Below are positions 49,259 through 59,077 of a stretch of DNA of 64,000 nt, piece by piece (the stretch's first letter is position 1; the number at the start of each line of letters is the position of its first letter). The DNA is from a virus. The notes under the pieces were generated by a model. That model worked only from the letters and a program-made list of their open reading frames with translations. It was not told the DNA's origin and made no database searches. The translations under genes were made by a program, and so were the position numbers. The DNA is taken from positions 1 through 64,000 of the IMG/VR virus record IMGVR_UViG_3300020183_000007; one strand, 5' to 3'.

Positions 49259-52200
49259 TTATCTAACCCCTGCACTTATGTCAATTTGTTGACCACCAAA
49301 TGGATTCATTACCGGAGTAACAGAACCGCTAACTCCCATGCCATTCATTAAAGAGCGCAACCTATATGACACATCAGCATTGGAGTTCGAAGAGTAGTCA
49401 AACCGAGGATAACTCGGATTAGCCAAATTAGCTTCTCTTATTTGTTGAGGATAGTAACCCATTTGAGACATTTCAAGACCCATGTGCTGACCTATTTTAA
49501 TCTTAACAGAGTCCATATTTGTATTGGGATGCCAGCCCTCCCACCCCTCACCGGGAAGTTCGTGTCTACTAAAATAATCTGTTAACTCTGGACGCTTCTC
49601 AACAGGCATCCCCCATGCTGCTTCGTATATTCTTCTTTCTAATCTTCCAGCTGTAGAAAGTATCCTTTCCCTATCTTCTTCTGGAGCATTAATCATTGCC
49701 TTAAAATGCTCTCTCTTCCTTTTTGGAATCGCTAAAGATAAAGATTCTACATCACTTCCATATTTACCTGTACCAATAGCTTCTATTGGTGCTCCATACA
49801 TTGTTCTTTTTGCTGCTGATCTAAACTGAAAAGCTGCTGCTGCGTCTCCGGAAGATTCTGCCATGTTAGCTAACCTTGTATTTTTTACATAACTTAGAAT
49901 ATCAGCATACTCTTCAAGGGCTAATTCCTTTTTTCTTTCTATTGGTATAAATCTATCTCCAGTTATTGCCTCTTGAAGATTTGCCCCAGTAGAAGCTACT
50001 AAACCAGTCGCGGCACCTAGGCCAGACATGACTAATTTTCCAGGCTGCGTTCTACCTGCAAAGAGTCCGAAAGCAGCTAAGCTTGCAGAAGCAGCTAATG
50101 GATTTCTATCTGCAGCTTTGTTAAGCATTGGTTCTATAAAGCTTTCAAATGGCCTTTGCCATTCGGGGAATGTAGCCCCATAAACATTATTTCTTTCCCA
50201 ATCTTCTACTGCTGTCTGTTTATTAATAAATTTTCTATTGATAAAAGTATCTCTGTGAGCAATGTATTCTGCAGCTCTGGATAGATTGTGGACTAATGGA
50301 TTAGTTCCAGCTTCTTGAGCGGTTTTGCCCACATGACTGTATTCAGAAAAGCTTTCCTTCTGCTGTATAGATGCCACTCTCTCTCTAATGCTGTCTGCTT
50401 GCAGTCTTTCTGATGGATCATCTAAATAGCTGTTAATTTTTTTATCTAAATATCTATACTGCTTAGAATATGGAGCGACATCACCAAGTATTTTAAACTG
50501 ATCCAATAAACCATATCTTCCAGTTTCGTCTGAATGTAACTGGTTTAATCTTTCATAAGCGACTCCGGGTAAACGCAATTCGCCTTCTTGAACTTTTGTA
50601 AAAGGATCTCCCCTAGTAAAATCTAAATAATATTCTGGTCCTGGCAAAAATGGATACTGTTTGCCCATGGTGTTTTGTATTGGATTAAGGTAATCCACAC
50701 CAGTTCTTTCTTTTGGTATAAATCTTCTAGTTATTTCGGAAAATTCTATCGAACCAAAATTTCTTCCACCCAACATTGGAACGTCGCCAAGTCCACCAAG
50801 ATTATAATCCCAGAACTGCCTACTCATACCGTATGCTTTAGAGGCAGACTGTAGAACAGCTCTTTGTGGTTCAAAGTCTCCTTGACCATATCCAAAAGAT
50901 TCTCTGAATGTTGCGCTAGCAAAACCATAGATACCTAAGGCCTCTTGGGTTCTGTACCCAAATTCTTGAAGCTGCACCTGTGGATCGCTAACTGAAATTG
51001 GCGAACCTGCACCAACAATTCTTGGCGGCATCATCCCAGGAGTTTTTGGTGGACCATATGCCATCTGAGTATACTGATTATTTATTTGACCTATATTTTG
51101 CATAGTCGAATATTTAGCAGTATTTAAAGCTCCTGCCCTGCCTGCCAACTGAGCATTTATTGATGCCTGCATTCCTGGTCCGGGCCCACCAGAAGAAACA
51201 CCCATTGACATCATAGGCATTCCCCCCTGCGCTGATCCGCCAATAAAAGCTTGACCAGATTGCTGCTGCGCAGCTTGCCCTGGCAGCATTGGCATGGCTG
51301 CTTGCTGCAAATAAGCGCTTGCATCATATGCTCCAGACTGCCCTGCTGGAGCATAGTTTGATAAGGCTTGGGAAACTTCTTGTTCGTGCATTTTTACTTG
51401 AGGCTTTAATACTCTACCCAAAGTGGCATTTAGAGCAGGAGTTAGCGGACCAAAAGGACCAGAAAAATACTCTCCACTCACAGGATAAGGTCTGTCCTCA
51501 TAATGTTTTCTTTCAAAACGATATGGATCCAATGGACGCAGTGGAGATACATCTGTATAAAATAACGCTCTTTCAATAGGTGAACCATACGTGTCAGAAG
51601 TAAACATCGACCCTGTTTCAATCTTACGATAAATGCTAGGCCTATAATACATTATCTTTCCGCCCATAAAAGGCGTATTACCTAATGGCCAAAAACGACC
51701 TTGTCTTATGGGTACTTCGCCCTCAAAAAGCTGTTCTCTTTTTTCTTCATAGCTCATTCCGCCAGGCATAATTCCCGCACCTAATGCATGAACTTCGCCT
51801 ACAGCTTTTGCGGCAGCGCCAACAAAGAATGGAGAATAAACCCTTTCTCCTCTTGCATCTTTTTCGTTTACCATTCCACCAATTGTTCTATCAGCAGTCA
51901 TAAACGCTAATCCACCGGCATATAGTGGTAATACTCTTTTGCCTATCATACCTCGCGCAAAAAGATCCAATGGAGAGCCATACTGATTTACGTCTAGTTG
52001 CAAACCAACTGTGCCAAAATATTTATTTAATCTTTCCACACCATGAGAAACTGCGGCAGAGAGATTAGAATAATTTTCCGGACTACTATAAGTATTTATC
52101 CCTGCAACACTCTTTAATGCGCCTACAGGATTTCTAGAAAATACGCTACCAAAAGTAGGAACCAATAAAACGTCTGCTCCAGGCCCAGTAGCAGAACCCA

Positions 52201-55200
52201 GTGGGTCTGTAGCTAAATGAGATATCTTAAACGATGCGGTGCTTAGTGAGGGATATAATAATTTTTTAGCTAAACCCAGCTTACCTATTTCTCCAACTCT
52301 TTCAATTGAACCTGTTGCAAATGGCTGAATTAGTTCAGGGGCAGCTTCTAATGATTCTATTGTATTTGCAAGTGCTCTTCTTTGAACCTGAATTTCTTTT
52401 AGAAAGGATCTGTTAGCTCTTACTGAGTTTAGATTGGTTAGAGCTCCAAATGCTGCGGCTTGTGCTTCGGCCAATTCGCCAGCTGGCATTTCTTTAGCCA
52501 TCTGTGCTAAAGCTTGGTTTATTTTAATAAAATTTTGACCAAATGTTTGACTCGTACTATTTGCAATTAATTCATTTCTTTGAATTAAAAACTTAAATAA
52601 TTCGTTTGTTAACTCATCTTCTCTTGTAATAATTGTTGGGCTAACCGAACGAATTTGTGAACCAGATAAAAGATCTGATTCTTCTAATACTTTCCTAATT
52701 CTAGATTCACTTTGGTACAACGTTGCGGGATCAATGCCCTGTCTTCTTAAAACATTTGCATCTCTTTCGATATTTCTAAGTAAGACATTAGCGAAGTCTA
52801 TTTTGTCTTGCACATTCTGAAGATCAGTTATTCTCCTACCATTAAATGTAGCTAAGGCCGGATCTGCTACTTCAATTTTTTGCATTGCACGTCGAGAAAA
52901 ACCGGCTTTAAATGTTCTTCTTCTAAAACCTTCAAAAGCTTCTAGCAAAGCTTTTTCTGAAACCATTTCTTGACCAGTTTCGGCATTGATTACATTTACC
53001 TTTTGAACATTGCCATCTACATCTTTAATGATGTTCCTTCTTAAGGTGCCGGCTTTTGTGATGATATCTTTTCCGGCTATTACTTCTGCAAAAAATCTAG
53101 GATTTTCTGGATCGATATTTCTTCTAGAAAATCTAGACATGAAACCAAATATTGAGTTTGGCTGGTCATAGTTTATATCAAAAGCTTGTCTAAATCTCAA
53201 TTCTTTTTCTGGCGTTACACCAAATCTAGATAGAGCAGAAAAGAATTTACTTCTAAATGTATTTTCCTGATAGTTTAAAGAGTTAAGTGACTCAGCATCT
53301 CTTTCGGCAGCAGCGTTTCTGGCTGCACGAGTTAAAAGCTGCGAACTGTTTTTCTTTAAAGGTCTAAAAGTTCCATCTAATGTTCTAGAAGTGTATTGTT
53401 GAGCCATGACGTTGTAATTAAACGCCATAACATTGCCTTTGGTTTTTCCACCACTAAAAAATAAATAGAAGTCAGCAGATTTATCTGCTTCCTGCAAAAA
53501 CGGCTGAGAAATTTTACCTTGGATAAATTGGAATGGTGCTCGTCCAGACATTTCATTAAACGACTGCTTAGCGGCTAAATCTGCTGGATTAAAACCAAGA
53601 ACTGGTATTCTTAAATCATTAGCTAAAAAGTTTCCAACATTTCTTACAGACTGTTTTATTCCAGAAACATCTAAAATATTACCTGTTTTAGTGATAAAGA
53701 TATCAGGAAGAACAGAAACACTCGAAGCTGTTTTTGTTGGATCAGCCCTAACCATACTGGATGATAATTGATTAATAAAACTTTGAGTTTCCTCATCTAG
53801 ATTTGCGAACACTCCACGTTGAGTTGCCTCGTCAACAGTTATTTGCCTTAAACCTAAAAGATTAAAACCGCTAGCAAAAACACCAGAGCTTATTTGCTTT
53901 TCTCTAACAAGAAAACTTCTTAGCTGACCAAGGTTTTTTACATCAAGACCAACCTTACCTAAAGACTCCCCTAACTCACCCCTAGTTAAGTCTGTGCCAT
54001 CAGCTGATTTTAGTTTCATTCCTAATCTTTGAGCAGATCTTTTAATTAGAAAATCTTTTTGTGCGTAAGATAAGTTATCCAAATCAAGAAAATCTTCAAA
54101 ATCTGCTTTCTTAGTTTTTAAAACTTTTCCAGCTACCTTAAACATTCCTTGTTCCTGGAATGCCTTATACCCCTTTGTGGCTTTAGCTTTTATGGCGGCC
54201 TGAAACTCTGCTCCTGCGAAGAGTCTGTTTGCATCAATGATTGATTGCTGTAGAACATCAGAATTGCCAACTTTTTGAACAAATTCATCTGCTCTATTTT
54301 TTGATAAAGTTCCTTTAAATCTATTTATTATTTCGTCAAATGGCTCATCGCCATCAAGGAGTATTTTAGTTTCGCCTATAGTTATTCTTCTTGATGGCTC
54401 CATAGCGGTTTTATTGATATCTATATCGTCAATAAACTTTGCTATAGTTTTTGCAAAATCATCTCTATCTGACGTTGCAGTTTTTTCCATCAAAGATCTA
54501 TATAAGACCTTCTTATACTCGGTTTGCTCTATTCCCTTATAGAACTCTGACGAATAAAAACTCTCAGAACCCATTGGTCCACCAAATGTTCTAGCCATTT
54601 TGCTAGCCATAGTGGCCATTCTATTGGAAGAGTTAGCTTGAAGATTTTCTATAATTCCTTTTAGCTGCCTTCTGTAGGCGTCAGGATTTGCAGCGCCATA
54701 TTTTTGAACAGCAGCATCAAAGTCAATGGCTCTAGTTACGACATCGTAACCTTGACCTACTTTACGGAATTGATTTATACCCTGTCTAACGGCACTGCCA
54801 ACGCCTCTAAGTCCAGGAAATAAATCTATATATCCAGAATTTCCATTAACGTCATTACCAAATGCGTATTGGGTCGCTACATTTCTTGCCCTTTTAAGCT
54901 TAGACCCCTTGGAATCTTCATAGATTTGCTTTGCTCTAAGATTTCTTGTTCTTGAAAGAATCGTATTAATATCAACTCTTTGTTGATTATATTCTGTAGT
55001 AGCAGCTTTTATCGCTCCACTGGTTTGAGCAGAAACTTTTATAGCTTTTTGAGTTATATTTGCTAAATCATGACCAACTTCAGACATAATATCTGCCAAA
55101 TTAACAAACATTCTTGAAGAAGTTGTTTTCAGATCTGTCGTGCCAGTCGACCTTGCCAAGTCTGACATTGAATATCTAAAATTAGACAGTGAAGATCTAG

Positions 55201-55954
55201 CATTCCCGATGGCAGCGCCACCGACTTCGAACGGAATCATCATTGAGACTAGGTTAATTGTGGAATCTTTAACAAAATCTGTAACTACGTCAACAGGATT
55301 ATACCATTTAACCTTAGAATCGTCTCTACCGCCAAAAATTGGATCAACTATAGCTTTCTGACCAACATACATCGCCGGCAGTTCGTAGGGCATTCTACGG
55401 GCCATAGAGACTAAGCGAGACTGAGATTCCTCTCGGAAACCCCATACTCCAGCTGTCTCATACTCTATCCCTTTTCCACTTCTTCTAATTTCTCCAGCAG
55501 TCCAGTGATAACCTCTGTCTGTGTGCTTGATCACGCCGGTAGTAAGCTTGCCTTCTGCTGTCTCAAAGACAAGTCGGGAATACGGATCTAGTTGATCGGG
55601 AGTATTCCCATCAATCATTCGGCTAACACCAGAAAGCTCGTCTAACTCTTTTCTGATTTTAGGAAATACATTAACAATATTAGAAGAAAATCTGCTAGCA
55701 CCACTGTCAGCTCTATCCTGAACAGTCTTGGCCAGCCTTAGTCCACCCTCTTTTGTTAGCTTTGACAAAACAAAAGCCGAAGCCATTGTTGTTGCTGCAG
55801 TAGATATAAATCTTAGAACAGGGTGATCATTTAAAGCTTTTGTAATAAAAGACGAATTAGGGGCATCTCCCCTTTCTTCATCAACCATAGTTGGGACGTC
55901 TCTAGACGTCACGCTGTAGCCTAGATTATGAATAGGTCCCGGATCTCTAATCAA
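49259..55954 (-). CDS. Probable tail tape measure protein (2231 aa)
   Basis: A 2231-aa protein directly following the two assembly-chaperone-type genes, the normal position of the tape measure, which sets tail length and is ejected through the tube. By the usual rule of about 0.15 nm per residue it would correspond to a tail of roughly 330 nm. Hydrophobic segments are seen near residues 48-67 and about 1955-1990 (PLAASASLAAFGLFAG, then SGLGAATGLVAS). Residues about 1528-1648 are an unusual Gln/Gly/Met/Pro-rich stretch (MLPGQAAQQQSGQAF, GGMPMMSMGV). Most of the rest is helical with Lys/Arg. The start is TTG at 55954, supported by AGGGAAAG; no ATG lies nearby. The adjacent 1691-aa protein is the main alternative for the tape measure. 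Confidence 0.72.
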   Translation of the reverse strand: MIRDPGPIHNLGYSVTSRDVPTMVDEERGDAPNSSFITKALNDHPVLRFISTAATTMASAFVLSKLTKEGGLRLAKTVQDRADSGASRFSSNIVNVFPKIRKELDELSGVSRMIDGNTPDQLDPYSRLVFETAEGKLTTGVIKHTDRGYHWTAGEIRRSGKGIEYETAGVWGFREESQSRLVSMARRMPYELPAMYVGQKAIVDPIFGGRDDSKVKWYNPVDVVTDFVKDSTINLVSMMIPFEVGGAAIGNARSSLSNFRYSMSDLARSTGTTDLKTTSSRMFVNLADIMSEVGHDLANITQKAIKVSAQTSGAIKAATTEYNQQRVDINTILSRTRNLRAKQIYEDSKGSKLKRARNVATQYAFGNDVNGNSGYIDLFPGLRGVGSAVRQGINQFRKVGQGYDVVTRAIDFDAAVQKYGAANPDAYRRQLKGIIENLQANSSNRMATMASKMARTFGGPMGSESFYSSEFYKGIEQTEYKKVLYRSLMEKTATSDRDDFAKTIAKFIDDIDINKTAMEPSRRITIGETKILLDGDEPFDEIINRFKGTLSKNRADEFVQKVGNSDVLQQSIIDANRLFAGAEFQAAIKAKATKGYKAFQEQGMFKVAGKVLKTKKADFEDFLDLDNLSYAQKDFLIKRSAQRLGMKLKSADGTDLTRGELGESLGKVGLDVKNLGQLRSFLVREKQISSGVFASGFNLLGLRQITVDEATQRGVFANLDEETQSFINQLSSSMVRADPTKTASSVSVLPDIFITKTGNILDVSGIKQSVRNVGNFLANDLRIPVLGFNPADLAAKQSFNEMSGRAPFQFIQGKISQPFLQEADKSADFYLFFSGGKTKGNVMAFNYNVMAQQYTSRTLDGTFRPLKKNSSQLLTRAARNAAAERDAESLNSLNYQENTFRSKFFSALSRFGVTPEKELRFRQAFDINYDQPNSIFGFMSRFSRRNIDPENPRFFAEVIAGKDIITKAGTLRRNIIKDVDGNVQKVNVINAETGQEMVSEKALLEAFEGFRRRTFKAGFSRRAMQKIEVADPALATFNGRRITDLQNVQDKIDFANVLLRNIERDANVLRRQGIDPATLYQSESRIRKVLEESDLLSGSQIRSVSPTIITREDELTNELFKFLIQRNELIANSTSQTFGQNFIKINQALAQMAKEMPAGELAEAQAAAFGALTNLNSVRANRSFLKEIQVQRRALANTIESLEAAPELIQPFATGSIERVGEIGKLGLAKKLLYPSLSTASFKISHLATDPLGSATGPGADVLLVPTFGSVFSRNPVGALKSVAGINTYSSPENYSNLSAAVSHGVERLNKYFGTVGLQLDVNQYGSPLDLFARGMIGKRVLPLYAGGLAFMTADRTIGGMVNEKDARGERVYSPFFVGAAAKAVGEVHALGAGIMPGGMSYEEKREQLFEGEVPIRQGRFWPLGNTPFMGGKIMYYRPSIYRKIETGSMFTSDTYGSPIERALFYTDVSPLRPLDPYRFERKHYEDRPYPVSGEYFSGPFGPLTPALNATLGRVLKPQVKMHEQEVSQALSNYAPAGQSGAYDASAYLQQAAMPMLPGQAAQQQSGQAFIGGSAQGGMPMMSMGVSSGGPGPGMQASINAQLAGRAGALNTAKYSTMQNIGQINNQYTQMAYGPPKTPGMMPPRIVGAGSPISVSDPQVQLQEFGYRTQEALGIYGFASATFRESFGYGQGDFEPQRAVLQSASKAYGMSRQFWDYNLGGLGDVPMLGGRNFGSIEFSEITRRFIPKERTGVDYLNPIQNTMGKQYPFLPGPEYYLDFTRGDPFTKVQEGELRLPGVAYERLNQLHSDETGRYGLLDQFKILGDVAPYSKQYRYLDKKINSYLDDPSERLQADSIRERVASIQQKESFSEYSHVGKTAQEAGTNPLVHNLSRAAEYIAHRDTFINRKFINKQTAVEDWERNNVYGATFPEWQRPFESFIEPMLNKAADRNPLAASASLAAFGLFAGRTQPGKLVMSGLGAATGLVASTGANLQEAITGDRFIPIERKKELALEEYADILSYVKNTRLANMAESSGDAAAAFQFRSAAKRTMYGAPIEAIGTGKYGSDVESLSLAIPKRKREHFKAMINAPEEDRERILSTAGRLERRIYEAAWGMPVEKRPELTDYFSRHELPGEGWEGWHPNTNMDSVKIKIGQHMGLEMSQMGYYPQQIREANLANPSYPRFDYSSNSNADVSYRLRSLMNGMGVSGSVTPVMNPFGGQQIDISAGVR

Positions 55955-55967
55955 TTTCTTTCCCTAC

Positions 55968-56597
55968 TTATCTTATACCCCACAGCTTTTGGGCAATAGG
56001 ATCTTCATATACAGCCTCGCCATCTTTCTTGGAAAGATTATGTCTAGCTGCAGAAATCTTCTGTTTTTGCTCTTCTTCTTCGGGATCTATCAACTGAATC
56101 TTTAAGTCAGTAGATTCCATACCATTAGCATTTTGTTTTATTTCAATTATCTTTTCAGATAAAGCTACTTTTTCTGCTAATTCAGAGAAAGTCATATTCT
56201 CCAAATCTTCTGGAGTATATGATGTTATAGTAGCTAAAACAAATGCTTTCATTAAATTTTTAACTTCAGTTGCTTCAAACCTTTTTTCATCAAGAATTCT
56301 CTTAGCAATTGAAGCACTGAAGAAGCCAGATATATCTAATATTTCGGAAGACAAGTTGGCAACAATACCCGGGGGTATCGTCATCGTATCGAAACCCTCC
56401 GGGTATATTACGGCAAATTCGAGAATAATATCTTCGATGTCAGAAGAGTCAACATCTTCTAGGGTTTTTAGATAAAGAATTTTATCGTATTCTTTGAAGG
56501 TTAATTCTCTGAAAACAACAGTTTCATTTTTTATATTAACACTATAAATGTTGCCGTATTTATTTTTCAAAGAAAAAATAAAATCAGCTGTTAACAT
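55968..56597 (-). CDS. Tail assembly chaperone-type protein (second of pair)
   Basis: A 209-aa protein between a similar gene and the tape-measure candidate. The motifs KYGNIYSVNIKNETVVFREL, EYDKI, FAVIYPEGFDTMTIP and SSEILDISGFFS align by eye with KQYGDIYVTSI, EYKQI, CMLYPRFD and SQEVLEASGFV in the preceding gene, so the two are paralogues. Genes in this place usually encode cytoplasmic chaperones that coat the tape measure during tail assembly. The C-terminal part is charged (PEEEEQKQK), as is common for them. The ATG is one base after the upstream stop. It lies in a different frame, but an independent start is likely because both proteins contain the full shared domain. Confidence 0.72.
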   Translation of the reverse strand: MLTADFIFSLKNKYGNIYSVNIKNETVVFRELTFKEYDKILYLKTLEDVDSSDIEDIILEFAVIYPEGFDTMTIPPGIVANLSSEILDISGFFSASIAKRILDEKRFEATEVKNLMKAFVLATITSYTPEDLENMTFSELAEKVALSEKIIEIKQNANGMESTDLKIQLIDPEEEEQKQKISAARHNLSKKDGEAVYEDPIAQKLWGIR

Positions 56598-56598
56598 T

Positions 56599-57156
56599 TT
56601 ATAACTGTCTTACCTCTAGCGCTACGAATCCAGAAGCCTCTAATACCTCCTGGGATATTAGTGATGGCAAGCCAGCCATAAACCCTACTGCATTGGTCTT
56701 ATCAAATCTAGGGTAGAGCATACACAGTTCAGCTATAGTTTCTTCGTTCCAAAGATTAGCCTCAGCTGTAGATAACTGACCAGACTGAACCAATTGCTCC
56801 ATCTTCTTAACAATTTGCTTGTATTCAGCTCTATTAAGAACACGCCACACAACATGCTTATCATATGTGATTGAGGTGACATAAATGTCGCCGTACTGCT
56901 TTTTCCACTCTTTGACAATACCGGCTTTAGGACCGTCTTTCCAGATTTCTTCTTCGTCTGGGACCTGTTCTATGTCGGTATACTGCTTTTGTTCCTCTTC
57001 AGCGATATCTGCCAAAAACTGCTCATCATCTTCCAATTCAACATCCATAGAATTTATATCATCAGATCCTGAAAGGGTAAAATTAATTTCCTGAGAAGTA
57101 TTTGTATCTTCTATTTCTAGATTCTGTAAAACAACTTTTCTTTTATTTTCCATCAT
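56599..57156 (-). CDS. Tail assembly chaperone-type protein (first of pair)
   Basis: A 185-aa protein with a highly acidic first 70 residues (VELEDDEQFLADIAEEEQ, DEEEIW) followed by the domain it shares with the next gene: KKQYGDIYVTSI, HVVWRVLNRAEYKQI, ETIAELCMLYPRFD, ISQEVLEASGFV. Position before the tape-measure candidate points to a tail assembly chaperone. AAGGAG precedes two consecutive ATGs; the second, at 57153, has the better spacing (five bases after GGAG), so the true start may be one codon later. A probable promoter lies just upstream at 57190-57177, so the pair and the giant genes behind it may be transcribed separately from the tail-tube group. Confidence 0.72.
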   Translation of the reverse strand: MMENKRKVVLQNLEIEDTNTSQEINFTLSGSDDINSMDVELEDDEQFLADIAEEEQKQYTDIEQVPDEEEIWKDGPKAGIVKEWKKQYGDIYVTSITYDKHVVWRVLNRAEYKQIVKKMEQLVQSGQLSTAEANLWNEETIAELCMLYPRFDKTNAVGFMAGLPSLISQEVLEASGFVALEVRQL

Positions 57157-57176
57157 ATCTCCTTGAACTAATCATT

Positions 57177-57190
57177 ATACATTATATCAT
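57177..57190 (-). promoter_or_regulatory. Probable promoter (extended -10) before the chaperone pair
   Basis: In the 36-base gap before 57156 the minus strand reads TGATATAATGTAT, an extended -10 (TGA-TATAAT, 57189-57181), with a second TATAAT seven bases on. No good -35 is visible. The same 13-mer is found at 6802-6790. Confidence 0.5.
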
Positions 57191-57192
57191 AA

Positions 57193-58194
57193 TCATATTA
57201 TAGGAGCTAAACCACCTAGTGTTTGACCCAAATTTGTTACATAATTTAAATTCTCCGCAATTGCCAAAGGTGCCAACGGACCAGAAGAAACATTTTCAGC
57301 CGAAGCTCTCTTTATAAAAGTTGTGTCTACCTCTGTGAAATAATGATCTCTTGCCATAAATTGATAAGTTTCCACAACTGGCTGCCCACCTGGGGCATAT
57401 ACTGTTGACATATTAATCAGGTTTACTTCTTGTATTACAATTTTCATTGGAGAACTTAAAGAAGTGGATTTAACCACTCTTTGATTAACGTCAGAAAGCA
57501 TTGTTCTAGAAAGATTATCTAAAGAACCATTAAATTCTAGATCATTTGTATCTGTCTGAAATAGGTTTTTGGGCGACAAAGCGACTTCCTCCATGCCATA
57601 AACTATAACAAGGTTAAAAGGAGGATGTGCGCTAAATATATTTCTATTAGAGTCTATGATATTCTTAAAATATGGATCATCTGTAATTCTGTCTAACTGA
57701 CCTCTTTCCCAATATTTATCAATTAAAGCCTCATCTTCTTCTGTTTCTAATTGGCTTCTTAAATTAGATAGAACTCTGCCTGGAGCACTTTTGTTATTTG
57801 CTAGTGCAGATCTAGTTGATGCTGCCTTCTCTAGTAATTCCGTCATCCTTCTCGGGTATCTAGTGTATAAGGCTATTTCTCCAGTTATAATTCTAGTTCC
57901 ATACATTATAGCATCGTAATTGTATGACCAAAATCCATATAATGGCTGTTTTTCTTGACGTACATTGAAAGCAAAAGTTGCTATATCTAATTCATCATTG
58001 GGATCAAATAATCCATCAATAAAAATTTTGATATCCTCTCCGCTAAAGTAATAATCGTAATAGTTGCTAAATCTTCGATCTGTAGAATTACCACCACTCC
58101 AAGTTAAGTCTAGTCTTTCATTGATTGGATTAAATTCTTTTCTAGCGTTACTGGAAAAAATTCCAGGAAAAACCTGTGCAATTGGTGCTGGCAT
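57193..58194 (-). CDS. Tail tube-like paralogue 3
   Basis: A 333-aa protein related by pattern to the two tube-type proteins upstream: FSGEDIKIFIDG, IATFAFNVRQEKQPLYGFWSYN, GTRIITGEIALYTRYPRRMTE, PPFNLVIVYG, then MKIVIQEVNLINMS and VVETYQFMARDHYF. This follows the same order as the segments (S/T)GAD, REKAPIYTMG, GIAGSLIFTVF, PPFDI-VTF and ETMTYVARE in the tail tube. It has a longer insertion between the halves (about residues 125-190). It could be a tube-initiator or tube-baseplate adaptor, as many contractile systems carry diverged tube proteins between hub and tube. AAAGG precedes the ATG. Confidence 0.68.
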   Translation of the reverse strand: MPAPIAQVFPGIFSSNARKEFNPINERLDLTWSGGNSTDRRFSNYYDYYFSGEDIKIFIDGLFDPNDELDIATFAFNVRQEKQPLYGFWSYNYDAIMYGTRIITGEIALYTRYPRRMTELLEKAASTRSALANNKSAPGRVLSNLRSQLETEEDEALIDKYWERGQLDRITDDPYFKNIIDSNRNIFSAHPPFNLVIVYGMEEVALSPKNLFQTDTNDLEFNGSLDNLSRTMLSDVNQRVVKSTSLSSPMKIVIQEVNLINMSTVYAPGGQPVVETYQFMARDHYFTEVDTTFIKRASAENVSSGPLAPLAIAENLNYVTNLGQTLGGLAPII

Positions 58195-58206
58195 GATATT
58201 ACCTTT

Positions 58207-59004
58207 CTAGAGACGGAATCTTCGAGGAGGCACAACCTCAACCGGAACTGTTGGTCTATTGTAGTTTGTATTATAATATTCAGTTTCTTCAACTTGCTCC
58301 TGCAGAGCAGCTAGATCAGCAATAATTAAATCACCAAAAACATTTGTACTGATTTGATCCCTAGCTTTCATCTCATCAGTGTAGGATGTGTCCCTGGAAA
58401 CTGTACTATCATCAGGCATTCTGACCAGAGGTTGTATGCCCCTAGCCATATAGGTGTATGTTTGTTCGGTAATTAAGTCATCTATAGATAGAGTCTGCCC
58501 TTCATCGACTATTGTTACTCCAAATATTTTCATCTTTGAACCAATACCATATTCATTGAAGAATGTTATAACAATATCAAATGGGGGCAACATATCTGCC
58601 AATGGAGCAAAGTACCCGGTTTTTCTTGCTAAATATTGCTTAAATTCTTTTATACGATAAAAAGCGTACTCGTTAAAAACTGTAAATATTAAGCTTCCAG
58701 CAATTGTTCTGCCACCTTTTATAAATCCCCTAACGTTAACATGACCTAGCGTTCTTACTGGAGAATTCTCTCTGTGTATAGAATAGGAAATTGTTTGCAG
58801 TTCTCCAAGATTTATAGAATCTCCTTGAGACTCGACATTTCCATCTGGACCTATTACTGGTAAAACAATTGTGGCAACAGCGTCTGCGCCAGAATATGAC
58901 ATTGTAGATAAATATTTTTCCCAGTCATAAAGATCATTGCCACTTTGCGGAGCGGGTTCTTGTTGTTTACTTTTTCTAAAAGTATATGTTTTAATTTGTC
59001 CCAT
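58207..59004 (-). CDS. Tail tube-like paralogue 2
   Basis: A 265-aa protein clearly related to the tail tube encoded just upstream: YSGADAVATIVLP, SIHRENSPVRTLGH, GRTIAGSLIFTVFNEY, PPFDIVITFFNEYG, MKIFGVTIVDEGQTLSIDD, TYTYMARGIQPL. It has an additional N-terminal 30 residues and a 60-residue C-terminal extension rich in Glu and Pro. The start is ATG at 59004 with GGAG six bases upstream; an ATG 15 codons earlier falls inside the terminator hairpin and lacks a ribosome-binding site. As it follows the terminator it should be made in smaller amounts than the main tube, as expected for a tube-initiation or end ring. Confidence 0.78.
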   Translation of the reverse strand: MGQIKTYTFRKSKQQEPAPQSGNDLYDWEKYLSTMSYSGADAVATIVLPVIGPDGNVESQGDSINLGELQTISYSIHRENSPVRTLGHVNVRGFIKGGRTIAGSLIFTVFNEYAFYRIKEFKQYLARKTGYFAPLADMLPPFDIVITFFNEYGIGSKMKIFGVTIVDEGQTLSIDDLITEQTYTYMARGIQPLVRMPDDSTVSRDTSYTDEMKARDQISTNVFGDLIIADLAALQEQVEETEYYNTNYNRPTVPVEVVPPRRFRL

Positions 59005-59012
59005 TAAAATCT

Positions 59013-59052
59013 CCAAAAAATAAATAAATGCATGGAAGATACCTCCCATGCA
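59013..59052 (-). terminator. Strong intrinsic terminator after the tail tube gene
   Basis: On the minus strand TGCATGGGAG, loop GTAT, CTTCCATGCA (10-bp stem with one G-T wobble, 59052-59029), then TTTATTTATTTTTT. It lies between the tail tube gene and its paralogue, so it would reduce transcription into the downstream genes. Confidence 0.88.
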
Positions 59053-59077
59053 CTTATTTCGGCGACACTAGAAATTA

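Noticed and set aside
56595-56612. Programmed -1 frameshift between the two chaperone-type genes
   Set aside because: The frames differ by +1 (or -2), no slippery heptamer is present, and both products contain the shared domain.
59005-59049. Upstream ATG for the second tube-like gene at 59049
   Set aside because: It falls within the terminator hairpin and lacks a ribosome-binding site, while ATG at 59004 has GGAG at ideal spacing.
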